From the NCBI RefSeq assembly GCF_030272615.1, contig NC_081413.1, positions 161,322,849 to 161,386,848 on the forward strand: a DNA stretch of 64,000 nt, written 5' to 3'. Positions 1 through 12,769 of the stretch are shown piece after piece (position 1 is the first letter of the stretch; every line of letters starts with the position of its first letter). The notes beneath the pieces are model-generated. The model saw only the letters and a list, made by a program, of their open reading frames with translations. It was not told the origin of the DNA and did not search any database. Source of the stretch: Cryptomeria japonica. Taxonomy: Eukaryota > Streptophyta > Pinopsida > Cupressales > Cupressaceae. A program made the translations under genes and the position numbers.

Positions 1-736
1 AATTGATACATTAAACGTTTTCACAAATACGCACAATTCTTGAATTAAAATTACAACTCATCCTAACTTCTTTTTTTTGTATTGTAGAAAATTTTAACTT
101 AACACTATTCAAATACCTACAACATGAACTTTGTTATTAAATCAAATATTCTTTGACAACTCAACCTAACTTTAAAATCTTTATGGACAGTAATTCAAAT
201 ATTATATACCTTCAAAGATAAGGACGATTTGCAAGAATTTGAGGCAGCAAAAAGCCAAAAGGAAAATGGATATTACTAGACGACAAGGTTAGTTTAGAGT
301 TTAAAGTTTAATACAATTAACAATTGCGTACCGTACACGCATTACTTTAGAAAAAAACCGCGCATGCCTTTCTATACAACGTACGTATGTAAACATGACG
401 TTTTCATATTTAGATTTAAAAAAAAAACACGAAAAAAACAAGGAGGTAATCCTCACCATTCACAGAAAAAAGCATACAAGAACACTATCAAAATCGCGAG
501 CATACAAGTTAAAACAAAAATGCAGGCCCGTATCAGAATAATGGAATCCGTGATTTAATAAATTTTGAAGACTTTACCACAACCTTCCAACTGAATGGCA
601 TCGACAGATACATAAATCAATCAAATCAAGTCAATTGCAGTCAATTGGCTGAAAAAATTGATTCCAGCGGATAGCCCACTGCTCTGCTTACTGTGTTTTT
701 TGTTAGAGAAGCTCAAGAATGTCTGTTCGTTATTCA
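1..736. other. 3' flank of the host gene, no gene seen
   Basis: AT-rich sequence downstream of the minus-strand host exon at 737-1555. It would contain that gene's 3' UTR. A 64-codon open frame at 364-558 on the plus strand is Lys-rich and reads through A-runs. It has no recognisable motif and I do not regard it as a gene. Confidence 0.5.
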
Positions 737-1555
737 TTAATGGCTCAAATCTCGGCCATTAATAGGCTTCTTGACTGTTGTACAGTGAATGACAGACTTG
801 ACGGAACCCATACAACCATTTAGCGACGTTAAAGTAACCATTTTTATCCAGTCTTTGGCTCTGGGCGTCTCTCCTGCCATTTTTCCGTTGACGGACTGTT
901 CAATGTGGCGGTTCTTTAAGCTCTTCTGTTGCCTGAGACGCATGTCGTCCAGCTGCATAACAGGAGTTTTACTGAGGCCCACAGCAAAAAACTGCTGCCA
1001 TTTCAGAGACTTTTCAGTGCACCAATGTCGCGGCTTTGGTGACGTGGAGGAGCTCCGACGGGGCTTCGATTCAGAATTAACATGTCCAGAATTTTTTCTC
1101 TGCGAGGCAGAGTAATTGAAGTTTCCACGCGAAGCTTGAGAATTGTTAGAGCTTGAGATTGTCCAGTAGCTTGACCGTGAGTCCAGCGAATCTGATCTCC
1201 AAGTCTGCAGTTTTTCTGATATCAGAATCCGATTCTCCCCGAACGAGCTCGATTCGCTGGATGAAAACTGTACTGCGTTGGATTTAGTAAGAGGAAGAAG
1301 GTGGCCGTCGTAGAACAGATCGTCGGCCGGGCAGCTGTGGAATTCTGTTGAAATCGAGTGGCCCAAATCGAAGCCCAAGTCGAAATTGAAATCCTGGTGC
1401 TCTAAAAATTCAATGCTTGAATTTTTCATCGAACTCCCCCATTCTGCACTGATCTCAGTCTTCCCAGAAATGGGAAGGTCGCAGAAGGAAAGAGTGTCAT
1501 CCTCAGATTCGCCATACGCATCTCGGGACCCGCAGGATTCCTCCACAAATTCTAT
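737..1555 (-). CDS. last exon of a Ser-rich plant protein, MAKR-like/uncharacterised
   Basis: An open frame of about 273 codons, much richer in G+C than its surroundings, ending at a stop at 737. Read on the minus strand, the frame is preceded by a pyrimidine-rich tract and TTTGTACAG. I therefore place a 3' splice site at 1556-1557 and start the exon at 1555; the in-frame ATG at 1621 would lie in the intron. Visible features are an acidic N-terminal stretch with LSFCDLP, then FNFDLGFDLG, then a motif of the form ADDLFYDGHLLPL. Long Ser/Asn-rich regions and a basic segment near the C-terminus follow. The A-D-x-L-F-x-x-G-x-L-L-P-L motif recalls plant membrane-associated kinase regulators (MAKR) and related plant-specific proteins of unknown function, usually regulatory rather than enzymatic. 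I did not find exon 1. The frame has no internal stop, so it is probably a live host gene. The family call is tentative. Confidence 0.6.
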   Translation of the reverse strand: MEFVEESCGSRDAYGESEDDTLSFCDLPISGKTEISAEWGSSMKNSSIEFLEHQDFNFDLGFDLGHSISTEFHSCPADDLFYDGHLLPLTKSNAVQFSSSESSSFGENRILISEKLQTWRSDSLDSRSSYWTISSSNNSQASRGNFNYSASQRKNSGHVNSESKPRRSSSTSPKPRHWCTEKSLKWQQFFAVGLSKTPVMQLDDMRLRQQKSLKNRHIEQSVNGKMAGETPRAKDWIKMVTLTSLNGCMGSVKSVIHCTTVKKPINGRDLSH

Positions 1556-2414
1556 CTGTACAAATATAAAAAATTTTAGACTGCAGGAATCGAGTAGCCC
1601 TTCTATAATCTGTGCCGACAAATTTTATAATATGATCACACACCTTCAAAGATTATACAAACAGAAATGATAGACCTCGTGACCTTGTGCCTATCACATT
1701 AAACTCCTAAGATTGAATTGTTATTCAGCAAAACTCTACTTTTATTGAAAAGTTTCAGTACTGATGGTGTGAAACAAATTAGATACAGGGTATGACAGGA
1801 ATTGTGCAGAGCAATGGGAAGTGAAAGAGGCTTTTTAACAGGATGGTTTGGTTCTCAGGGCACATAACGAAGCTTTCTCTATCGAACTGTAAGAGTCATG
1901 CAGATTTTTCTGGTGATTTAGCAAATAATTTTCTGCGGGCCCAATTCCATTAAACAAAGCAGCCAAAAAGCTTCACCGGCGGGAGCAGGAGTCCCATTAC
2001 TCTTTCATGGTGGAATCGTAGACTAAAAATAATTGCCGGCCACTAAGAACTTTATAGATTTTTACATACAATTGTGGGACCAAAGCACGGGATAGAGAGC
2101 TAAGTATTTCTTCTTTATTCATAGCACTGCCATCAGCTGCCCACAACACTAAGATTCCACCTTGTAAAGATGTATACCTTTCATTAATGTGTCAAATCGT
2201 GGGGTCACTGCTTTCTCTTGGAGAAGATGTGTGAGATAAATTATATGACAGGGAAGGTGGTCATTGAATCACATTTGGAATGAATAACGCAAGAAAGTGA
2301 CAAATAAAAGAAGATAGGTGGTCTTCTAGAATCCATATAAACAATGGAGGAATTAGGTAAGATGCTTTATCATGTGATAAATAATTATTCACACTCTTGA
2401 TTTTTCAAATCTGT

Positions 2415-2510
2415 GTACATCATCCTAGATATTAGGTAGGTTAAATATCTGTTGATTAAAAATCAATGTACATCATCCTAGATATTAGGTAGGTTAAATA
2501 TATGTAGATG
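2415..2510. repeat. 53-bp tandem duplication
   Basis: The unit starting GTACATCATCCTAGATATTA occurs at 2415 and again at 2468, a 53-bp period, with almost no differences. It is a local duplication with no evident function. Confidence 0.85.
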
Positions 2511-2600
2511 TGTCATAAATATTTTCTATATTTTGTGGGAGACAATTTTTAAAGGTCAATTTTTTTTTTTTTTGTGACAGGATCATTGGTCTCGTTCACT

Positions 2601-2650
2601 GATCTCATTTATAATTGAAGAGACCGATCTCATTTATAATTGAAGAGATC
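2601..2650. repeat. 25-bp tandem duplication
   Basis: The unit GATCTCATTTATAATTGAAG plus five bases occurs at 2601-2625 and 2626-2650 with one or two differences. Confidence 0.85.
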
Positions 2651-4329
2651 AAAGGGATCTACATTTGGACATTTGGAAACTAATGGTGAACAAATCAAAA
2701 TATTTTTTATAAAAGTTGACTTTTATAAATTGGAAAATAAGTTTTTTTGTTTTATAATCTAAGAATTATATATTTTGAATTCATCACATTAGAAGCAAGG
2801 GTGAGATATCTTTCCTAATATTCTCTCATATGTTAAACACCTTGCATGAGAAAATTGAGTAGTAGCACTATCAATGGACTATTGGGTGTTGAAAGACATG
2901 TAGACTCTTATCATTGTTTTCACTTTTATGTGCTTACTAGAGTCATCAAATCTACAACTTAATTTTTTTTTTTAATCTACCATCATCCTCTCATCTTCGA
3001 CCATGTCACAAACACAAAAGTACTAAAAACTAATATGGTAGACAAATGACGTGCTCTAATTGTAACATAGAACTAAAATATCTCTCAGAGTTATCCCAAC
3101 ATCTAAACCTAAATGTTTAAGCTAGATGGGTTCCTCACAAACATGAGTAGCTAACATGTATTTTATTTATGTGGTGGAAAAAGAAATCACAACCTACCAC
3201 TTATCAAACTGATTGTAACATAAAAATAATGAAAATATATACATTGATTGATGTTTTTCTATCATAATCCCTAGCCCAATTTGAGTCACAAATCCATGAA
3301 TAATCATTGAGGGTCAATCAACTATAGAATTACTGATGTAGGAGCATCACAGATGATGGATCCTTATTTTGAAATTAACAGCTTAAAGGAGGTTAGATGA
3401 GCATTAGATGGGGCAGTGCCTATATTTTAGCACTGTCAACTGGTGTAGGGATAGGGACAAATATTTAATTTATTTTCAGAGGTTTTTTAACCTACTTTTG
3501 GTAAAAAGGGAGAGACCTACAAATATAAAAAATAAGATTTTGTCAATTTTTTTGATATGAAGATTAAAACTTAGAATCATACTTTTGGTGTCTAAAAATG
3601 AGTCTTTGGCATTGCAAGAAGATATATTTTTGCAATAGGTCTAGTTGATTGTTTGTTGGGAAATATTATAATTGTTAGTAAATCTTTGTGGCAGATTTTG
3701 CCTTGTTTTGAGTGAGTGAATTTTCAAGTCATTTATTTGATCATATGAGGAGATATGGAGTGATGTATGTATTATTAGTTCAATAGATGTCATCAAGGTT
3801 TTAAGGTGTAAATGTGGTTTTGTTTAAATTTTGTGTTTGGTTGCAAGGATTAGTTGTCTTTCCTTAGGTATCTAGTCATTGTCTACATCAATTACTATAA
3901 TAACAAAAGGATTACTTAGAGGTTCATTGTAAATATATACAAACCCTCTTCTTTGCATCTCAATATACTACTACAAGGTTCATGGATCAACTCAAGACTC
4001 TCATTGATTGGGTTGTGTTTAGTCTAGTACAAACACCAACATAAGGTACTAGGACCATGCCCTCCATCTAGTTAGGAGAATCTGAATACTACTTTACTAA
4101 TAACTTAATCTAAAATCTAATTTAATATGAATACATAATAGTCTACAACCTATCATGTTCAACCTTTGGAACACTATGTTTATGTAGTTGATTTTAACAA
4201 GTCAAATAATTTTTATTCTATCTATTTTAAATTCTATATCGGAACTGAACCTAGTATCCCTTAATTATCTTATCTAAAAGTATGCTAAACTATTAGAATT
4301 GAATTCATAAATCATGTCTTCACCATTAT

Positions 4330-7300
4330 CAAAAAATAACACATCATCAAAATATAATATAATAACAAGGAAATAATCATTGTCAATCTTATAATATATG
4401 TTGTGATCTAATTTGGATCTCAAATAATCCCAATCCCAATATATAAATTAGTTAAGGTTTTGGTACTAGATTCTAGGTGATGGCTTAAGACTATACAATA
4501 ATTTATATAACATACAATCTAAATTTTCTTTACTTTTTTCAACAGTGTTGTAGATATCTAATGTATATTTCTTCCTCAAATTAAAAATAAATAAATAAAT
4601 TCTTTGTGCATCCATTCAAGATAAACCTAAAGCTAGAGAAATATTGTAATAAATAATGAAAATCAAAATGAATGTAATTTTTACCATAATTAATTCCCTG
4701 AACTTAGGAATATCCCTTTTGCAGCTAGCTTAACTTTATACTTCTCAATATTTTTACTGACATAAAATTTTCTTTTGAACACCCATTTATAACCAACATC
4801 TTCTTAATCATCAAGTGAATGCAATCGTTCCTATGTATGATTTTTTGAAGATAGTTGTCTAATAACCCATGTCCACTTTTTTGAACTTAAAATCATCCAT
4901 CTAAGAATACCTCCTTCATAATTTTAGGTGCATCTATATATATTTTATGATGCAGTGACCTATATATTAGTTCAAGACAAGGTGATTTCCCCTATAAGCC
5001 CCTTGAGTTGTGGATCTAGCCTGATCAAACCAATATCCAAGTAAACCCAACTAACATGATTTGAACCTTGGACTTACATGAGAAGAACCTGAAGCCTTAG
5101 CACAAACTTACCAAGTGTTTGGGCTAGGAAAAAATCCCATTTCTAATTAGGCCCATCTATATTAGTAATTTAAATAATGCATGGGTCTAATTAGGAGAAT
5201 TATACATATTTGGTTGTTGTTTATGTTGAGTGGATGTCCTCAATGGTTAAGGTGAAATTTATATCTCCATTTTTAAAATATTTAAAATATTTTAGCTCTC
5301 CTATTTAGATCCTTCATAGGATTTTGCCTCAGGATTCTTAGTCCTAGTTGCTATTTGAAACATATCTTTCTTTTAATCCTTTTTTGACAACAATACTATG
5401 GATTAATATTCCAAAATATCTAATATAATAATTTTTGTATGTAAAATATTTGTATTCAAATGATCTCAAATCTTGTATCCTTTCACATTAATGATATAGC
5501 GAAAGAATATAAATTTCATAGTCTCATTCTCTAATTTAAGATTCTTCTCACTATCCACATTTTCATATTCCTTGTAGTAAAAATATTGAAGATATCTAAA
5601 TGGAGATTATTTTCCTTACCACTTTGCAATAAGGGCTAATTAAGAAGACTTTTTAACCATATAATAAATCATGAAAATAAGTTTATCCCAAAAATTTACT
5701 TCAAGCTAAATCCACTTAGCATACTCTTTTTCCTATCCATCAATGTATTTTTTATTTATTTTAAAACTTCATTTTGATAAGGGGTGTATAAAGTCATCTC
5801 ATGTCTCTCTCTATTTTTTTATCCCTATAGAATTTAATTAAATATAGTAAATAAACTCACTAAACCATTATCAATCCTTAAAATATTAATCTTTCTATTA
5901 GTGTAATTCTATACAAGAGCATTACCTTAATTGAGACAATTAAGGAATTAGTATAATTTACTTCTAAAAAATATATTCATGTTCTTCTATTAAATAGTCT
6001 ATATATATGTATAATACATATACTAAAAAATAGTAACACTAACAAATCAAAATACATTAGAATGCATTAAGTCCAACATCATAGAGAATTCAAAAGAAAT
6101 AGAGTAATTTTGAGCATGATTCTATTGTTCATATACACAATGCTCAAAGGAATTAAAATAAAGATCTTAAAATAATTTAACCCCTTAACAAGTATGTAGG
6201 TCATCATTTGGTACCATAATATTATGTTCTCAAGTGGTAGCCTAGTCTCCAAAGCATGAGAACCTTTAAGTACCTAGAAAGAATGACCATTGGAAGTGGG
6301 TGCAACAATCCTATTTGATTCTATTTCTAATGGTGAAGAAACATATTCTATAAAAATCTTCATTGTACGATAAAGAGATATTACACTAAAAATTGCATAT
6401 GTCTAGTTGAAATAGAGTGTTTACAAGGACACCTTTAGCAAGAAAAATAACACCTCTCACCATCTTGTACCCTCTAAGAAACTTGTTCATGCACATTTGA
6501 ATTAAATTTAGTTTACTTATATACAACAGGTTCCTTTCCAAACCAAAGACATGTGGTACATCATTAATCCCCTTTTCTTTCCTATCAAGGAATTACAAAG
6601 TAATATTTTATAATCAATAATATTCATATGAGATTTATCTCCATGTTACACCTTTTAACCATCATATTCTTTATGTTCCAAAAACTAACCTCAAATTAGG
6701 GTCATGTGGACAAAGGCTCTAAATTATATGAATCACACACCATCTAATGCATTTGTAGCCAAGGTCATGAAGAAGGCATCATCATCATTATCATTCTCAA
6801 AGGAGTTTTTTTGTACTCATCATCATAACATTTCTTCTTCTTTTATCCTCCTTGTAGTCTCTTCTAAAAATTTTAGGATTGTTTTTTTTCCTTTCTCACT
6901 AAGATATTTGGATCTATAATTGTCTCAATTCTTTCCCTTCTTCTTGCCTCTTTTTATATCTTCAATGATTAGATAGGGGCACCTTATCAAAATCCATGCA
7001 TTTATTTATATCTCTTTAGAAGTTAGTGATGCCATCACATCATATATTTTAAACTTCGTAACATTTCTCTCAATAGATATAACAATGTGGTCATATAAAT
7101 CTAAAAAATAATATAAAAAATTCATACACTAATCCTCCTATTTCATCAGTTCAAGGATTACAACTGATCATATTGAAAGAATTTATATGTTTTACCAAAG
7201 ATCCGCTAGCCTTTATCTTAAATGTGTGTAATTTCTTTCTCAAGAAAAAATTGTTTACTAGAGATTTGGCTTAATAAATCTTGACATATTATTCCAAATG

Positions 7301-7656
7301 TTCATTACAATAATCTCTTCTTTTAAGTTCAATTATACTAAATCATTAGACAAATTCTAGTAAAAACCTTAGTTTTATAGTTCAATCTGTTCTAGTCTTC
7401 TCATTTTATTTTATTGGGTTTGGATCTAAATAGTATAACCTATAGACATATATCTATTAACATATTCTCAATCTTGAGTTTCAAAAACTCAAAGTTTGTA
7501 CTAGAGAACTCTTCATTTCTATCGTTGATGTGAATTTTATTTTTCCTATAAGAATATCTTTTTTTATGCATGCTTCCACTCAATAAAAGGTTAGTACAAA
7601 AAATCATGTGTCCTTAACACTTGGAGTTCAAGGTAATTAATCTTTGATACCAAATG
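4330..7656 (-). mobile_element. decayed Ty1/Copia retrotransposon, minus strand
   Basis: There is no intact frame, but ordered Copia pol remnants can be read on the minus strand. At about 5.7-5.9 kb a segment resembles the integrase C-terminal side (ERDM... followed by YTP). At 4777-4798 there is KWVFKRK, and just below it EKYKVKLAAKG, which together match the conserved start of Copia reverse transcriptase. At 4341-4356 there is LYFDDV, the catalytic Y-x-D-D box. The order integrase then RT is that of Copia, not Gypsy. A primer-binding-site-like sequence lies at 7642-7652. Stops and indels are everywhere, so this is an old dead copy. Outer limits are uncertain. The 5' LTR should lie above 7655 and seems to be interrupted by the LINE at 7933. 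Confidence 0.65.
7642..7652 (-). other. degenerate tRNA-Met primer binding site
   Basis: Read on the minus strand this is TGGTATCAAAG, close to the TGGTATCAGAGC primer site of the elements at 43.5, 52.9 and 62.3 kb. It fits as the minus-strand priming site of the decayed Copia element whose RT lies downstream. One base differs from the usual site. Confidence 0.5.
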
Positions 7657-7920
7657 AAAGGAAGAAAAGGTGTAGAATACACTTGTTACACTAATCTATG
7701 TGAGGACTTTGTAAATATTAAATTAATTAAGTACAATTACAAGGAAACAAAAATAGAATTAATATATCATAATATAACTACATTACCTTGAGTTTTCAGG
7801 ATGATGATTTTTTGTCAATTTTGTGGATGGCTAGGGGACAACAATATAATAATAGAGAAAATTAAAATATATAGAGAAATTTAAAATACTCATATGAAAA
7901 CATGGATAAAGAATGTACAT

Positions 7921-7932
7921 ATACATTATAGA
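7921..7932. repeat. LINE target-site duplication, 3' copy
   Basis: ATACATTATAGA lies directly beside the T-run that is the LINE's poly-A tail on the minus strand. The identical 12 bases recur at 14767-14778. With a one-base indel the match extends outward through GTACAT. Confidence 0.85.
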
Positions 7933-8629
7933 TTTTTTTTTTTTGAGTAAAAGGTCAAAGCTGATATATAATTTATTAAAATAAAAAGATTACACCTCCA
8001 TTCGGTGCAGGAACCAGTAGGAAAGAATGGAGGTAAGAAAACCTCTAGCCTAGCCTAGATCTTACTGAAGATCAGAAAAGGAAAAAATAATACATAAGCA
8101 ACCGCCGCATTTCAGTGGATGCCCAAATATCCAAACCCATAATAAAACATCCACCTCATTACATACTTCATACCCCAATAGTATAGTACGAGGTAAAGGA
8201 AAAAATGTATACAACTGCCATAAGTGCTAAAGGAAGCAAATAGATAATGTAGCATGATTGGGAGACTCAGAAATAGTATGAATGAAGCTCCTTGAACATA
8301 GACCCAAATGTCATCCAACCTAAGTACCTAAATATACACATCCTCAACATTCTGCCAAGATCATCATCAGTAGCCTTGAAATGAGTAAACAACAAAGAAA
8401 TCCACGATTGAAAAATCTACAACTTACCCTAAAAAATAGATGTATTTTTAAATGACATTTTCATACCAAAATACCACCAAACCAACAAACATAATTTGAT
8501 CAATTCCTCTGCACAAGAGAAATAAGGGCAGTACTCCAATATAGTTTAGAAACACGAGGGCTACATAGGCAAAATGGGCTAATGACTTCTCTGTCAGAGG
8601 AAAATCTTTACTCATCATTCCAAGTGCAT

Positions 8630-11600
8630 AAATAACGATGTCAAGAAAAGAATGGAAAGGGATTCTCATCTGCTTCCTGAAGAACCAGATCATCATTAAT
8701 TGCCTTATTAGCCAAAAAATCTACAAACATATTTGCTTCATGATAGCAATGTTTAAACTCAAAATACTGAAAAAAGTCAGTTTAGTAAGAACCAGATCAA
8801 GTCTATATTGAAGTTTATAACAAGAAGATTTCTTCGATGAGACAATATTGAAAAAAACCATAGAATCACCTTCAATGATAAGAGTGGAAATATTCATAGA
8901 AATAGCATATGATAAACCAAGGAGTAGGGCTTCAAACTCTACAACATTGTTTTTGTCAGATGGTAATTTCTTACAGACAACTCGTACAACTTTACCCTCT
9001 GAATTTCTAATGACAACCCCAGCCCTTGAGAGGATAGGATTTACCCTAGCAACCACATCATAACTAAGCTTATGCAAGCCATAAGGGGGGTGAGACCATT
9101 TAATCTGAGATCAAGACAAGAAAGAAGGATTATTAGATTGGCAACCATGGGTCGAAAGGGATTGGAGCAGAGGCCAACTATCATGGATGAATAAATCCCA
9201 TTTGGAAAAAGGTTTTGCAGCTTTAATATTCTTAATATGATAAGACACCATTAATTCAGATATAAATTTTTTAATTTTAAAAATCACATCAACCCAAGAT
9301 GCATGCTTGTTTCGAAACAACCTTCCATTACATTCAATCCATATACTCCAGATTATAATGGAAGGACTTATCTCCCAAAGGGGGGAAAAGGTTGAAGAGC
9401 TATATAAAGAAGGCCATGCCTTAAAGTGATCACATAGGTTAGGACCAAGAGCTGCAATCTAGCCCAATCTGCCAAACAACCAGTACTAACAATCTATAGT
9501 AAAAGGGCAATGAAGAAACAAATTATCTACAGATTCCATAAAATAACCACACAAGGTGCATGGAAATACAACTGTTACCCCTAACCTGTCCAACCTAGCA
9601 CCTGTTAAAACTCTATCCTAAATGGCCAAACCATGCAAAATCCCTAGCCTTAGGAAGACAAGCAACACCCCACAATAATCTAGAAGTGCAATGATGAGTT
9701 GTGTGAGTAGAAAAAATATATTCATAACCAGCCTTGATAGAATATTGGCCAGACTGAGAACCCAACCAAATGAGTTCATCTTCTTGAGGGGAATATATAA
9801 TACTACGAGAACTCAACTCATGGCATAACTGAGATACCAAACCCGAGACAACATTAACCATAGAAAAATCCTTCCAAACAATAGTTCCATCATTGAGATA
9901 AAAGTAATGACAAACTTCATTACCCAAAATAGCTTTCAAATGACTATCTAAAGGTGACCAATCCCAAATATGACACAACAATTTATGCCCGTTCCAAGAG
10001 TCTTCCCAGAAACATGCCTTGGCACCATTGTGTATTAACCAAGACAATGAAGGAAGAATAAGGTCTTGACAAGAACTAATAAAATTCCACATTGCACACC
10101 CACGAGGAAGAAAAAAGATAGTAAAAATCCTCTCCTGATCATCAGAGTCAAGATACTTAGCCCTCATAAGCTTATCCCATTTTGACTTTGGAGAACAATA
10201 CATTTTCTACAAAAGTTTAGCCCCAAGTGCTTTGTTTTGAAGAGAAAGGTCTCTAATACCTGCACCATGGATAGATTTAGGTGCACAAACCTTATCCCAT
10301 ACAAGTAAAGGAAGCTTTTTTCTTTTGGGACACATTTTCTGCCCAAAGAAAATCCCTCAAGACAGACTGGAGTTCCTGAATAGAGTGCTTTGGCATGTTT
10401 AAAACTGACATCGAGTAGATAGGAATGGCATTTAAAATTGATTTAATAATAAGTAACTTCCCAGATAAGGAAAGCCATTTGTTTTTCCAAGAAAGAATCC
10501 TTTGATAAACTGAGGAGATAATCTTATCCCAGAAACGGTGTTTTTCAGAACCAGTGTAGAGAGGAACCCCAAGATAATGACAAGGTAATTCCCCCAAAGA
10601 AAATCCCCAAAAACGTAGCAAACAACCTTGAACCAAAAGAGGGACATTCATCAATAACCTGTTTAATATTGTGAGATTCAGTCATAGAGGCTTCACCAAA
10701 AAGGAGGGTATCATCTACAAAGAAATTATGAGTATAAGATTCATTACTAGTCTCCAAAATGATACCCTTTCATGACCCAGTAGTCCTAGCATGACAAATT
10801 TCCCTACTTAGACTCCCTGCCATAATAATGAAAAGAAAGGGGGAGAGGGGATCATCCTGCCTAATGCCACTAGACAACGAGAAAAAGCCCCTAGGAGACC
10901 CATTGATGATGACATAAAATGAGGGAGCGAATACATAAGAGTATATCCACTTGACCCAGTTTGCATGAAAGTCAAATCTCTTAAGAACCTTACCAAGGAA
11001 ATCCCAATCAACCCGATCGTAAGCCTTCATCATATCTAATTTTAGAATTATAGCAGGAATATTCTGTAAACGAATAGAATATAAAATTTCATGAGCCAAA
11101 ATGGCCCCTTCTAGGGTCTCCCTACTAGGAACAAACCTACCTTGTTCCTCAGAAATGATATTGGGGAGAATTTTTGCCAACCGGACTGAAATAGCCTTAG
11201 TAAAAATCTTATAAAGTGAATTACATAAAGAAATAGGGCGAAAGTCTGCAAAAGTTTTAGGATTATCTTTCTTCCGAATCAACATGATCCAAGTGTGATT
11301 GAGTTCTTTCAACATAGTTTTATTAATCCTTGTTTCTTCAAGTGCCAATTAGATATCAGGATCCAAAACATCCTAGCATTTATGAAAGAAAAGAATGGTG
11401 AACCCATCAGGCCCCCGGGCCTTCTCCGGTGCCATACTGAAAACAATCTTTTTAAGTTCCTGAAGCGTAAAAGGAGCCATAAGCATTAAATTATTAGCAT
11501 GAGAAAGAAAAGGAGGAATATCATCTAAAAATGTCTCTGAGCAATGAGTTCATTGTTTAGATAATAAGTTATTAAAAAAGGAAATGCCTTCATAAGCAAT

Positions 11601-12617
11601 CTTATTCTCATCCTCCAACATCCCTCGTGAGGATTCAATACAAACAATTTTGTTCCTAAGATGTTTCAATTTAGTAGAGGCATGAAAAAACTTTGTATTT
11701 CTGTCGCCATCAGCCAACTAGGTCTCATGAGATTTATGTTTCCAATAAATTTCCTCCCTAAGTAGGAATTCATCTAATATAGATTTGAGATCCTCCTCTT
11801 GTGCAAAGGTCTGTGCATTCATGCCATGAATAATAATGTGATCTTTCAAAACCTTGAGTTCAGATTGCAATCTTGTTTTTTCATGAAATATGTTTATGAA
11901 ATGATGGATATTCCACTCTTTAATTTTGGTTTAAAGGAGCTGCAACTTTTTCACCAACCTATAAAGACAGGTCCCCTCCATATAAGGAGAATTTTCCCAC
12001 CAATACTTCAATAGAGGGATGAAATACGGATATGTGAACCACATTTGTTCAAACCTAAATGTGTATTTACCATGAGAGGAAGACTTACCAATCCACTTTG
12101 GGTGAAATATCAAGCAAACTACATTCAACAATAAACTGATTAAAATCCATCATAAATTTTATAGAGGGAAGAATCCGACCAATTTTTCACTATTATTTAG
12201 GGCAACATTGAAATCGCCACCTAAAATGAACAACTCCTCTTGGAGTGCCCTAACCATTTCCCCAAGAAGGGCCCATAATATACTTTTCTCAGTGATAGCA
12301 GTAGGACCATAAATGTTAAATAACCAAAAGGACAAATTAGAATAGCAACTCTTAACCAAAGATAACATCTAGTATTTACCCATAGAGATTTGTTCAACAG
12401 ATACCTTATTAGGATTCCAAAGGACTGCCAGGCCCCCTGAAGCCGAATTGGAAGGAGAAGACCAAAACTTACCCAATTGCCATGCAACAACATAATCAAT
12501 CATTTTAGTTTCTTGTAACAGAACAATATCAAAATTGGAATTAAGCAATTGACTCTTAATGAGTCATTTCTTGTTAGGGGCATTTAAGCCCCTAACATTC
12601 CACAAAAAGGTTCTCAT
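8630..12617 (-). pseudogene. LINE ORF2: endonuclease, reverse transcriptase, zf-RVT, RNase H
   Basis: I place the start at the ATG at 12617 because it leads directly into FLWNVRGLN, the usual opening of the apurinic endonuclease-like domain. QETK and GGDFN further on (12.2-12.5 kb) are catalytic boxes of that domain. The RT domain spans about 10.55-11.4 kb, with LKLDMMKAYDRVDWDF, GIRQDDPLSPFLF and FVDD as the catalytic Y/F-x-D-D box. Zinc-binding RVT motifs lie at about 9.4-10.2 kb (CTLCGYF then HC). An RNase H domain lies at about 8.65-9.08 kb (GVVIRNSEGK, IEGDS, and a frame-shifted HEAN...DFLAN). Many in-frame stops and at least three frame changes break it. The protein would nick target DNA and copy the LINE RNA in place. 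Confidence 0.88.
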
Positions 12618-12769
12618 TGACCCAGAGAGGAAGCCTCACTTCCTCTCCTTTCCTGAGCCTTTTTAATCAAAGAGTTAGCACCCCTAGTGTACTCAAGCTG
12701 AAGGTTTCTCTTCGTTCTTGTAGCCCTTGTGATCGGTGGGCTGAGAGAAATTTGCATCTGTTTCCCCTT

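Larger units (their letters stand above)
1556..4329. other. upstream/intergenic DNA, no gene recognised
   Basis: The part next to 1556 is the presumed intron and promoter side of the host gene. From about 2.3 kb the sequence becomes very AT-rich and holds two short tandem duplications (listed separately). The 3.9-4.3 kb part may be the degraded 3' end of the Copia element that follows. I see no convincing open frame. Confidence 0.4.

Noticed and set aside
789-1670. Two plus-strand open frames (789-1115, 1386-1670)
   Set aside because: They are antisense to the Ser-rich host exon and have no family features; the minus frame explains them.
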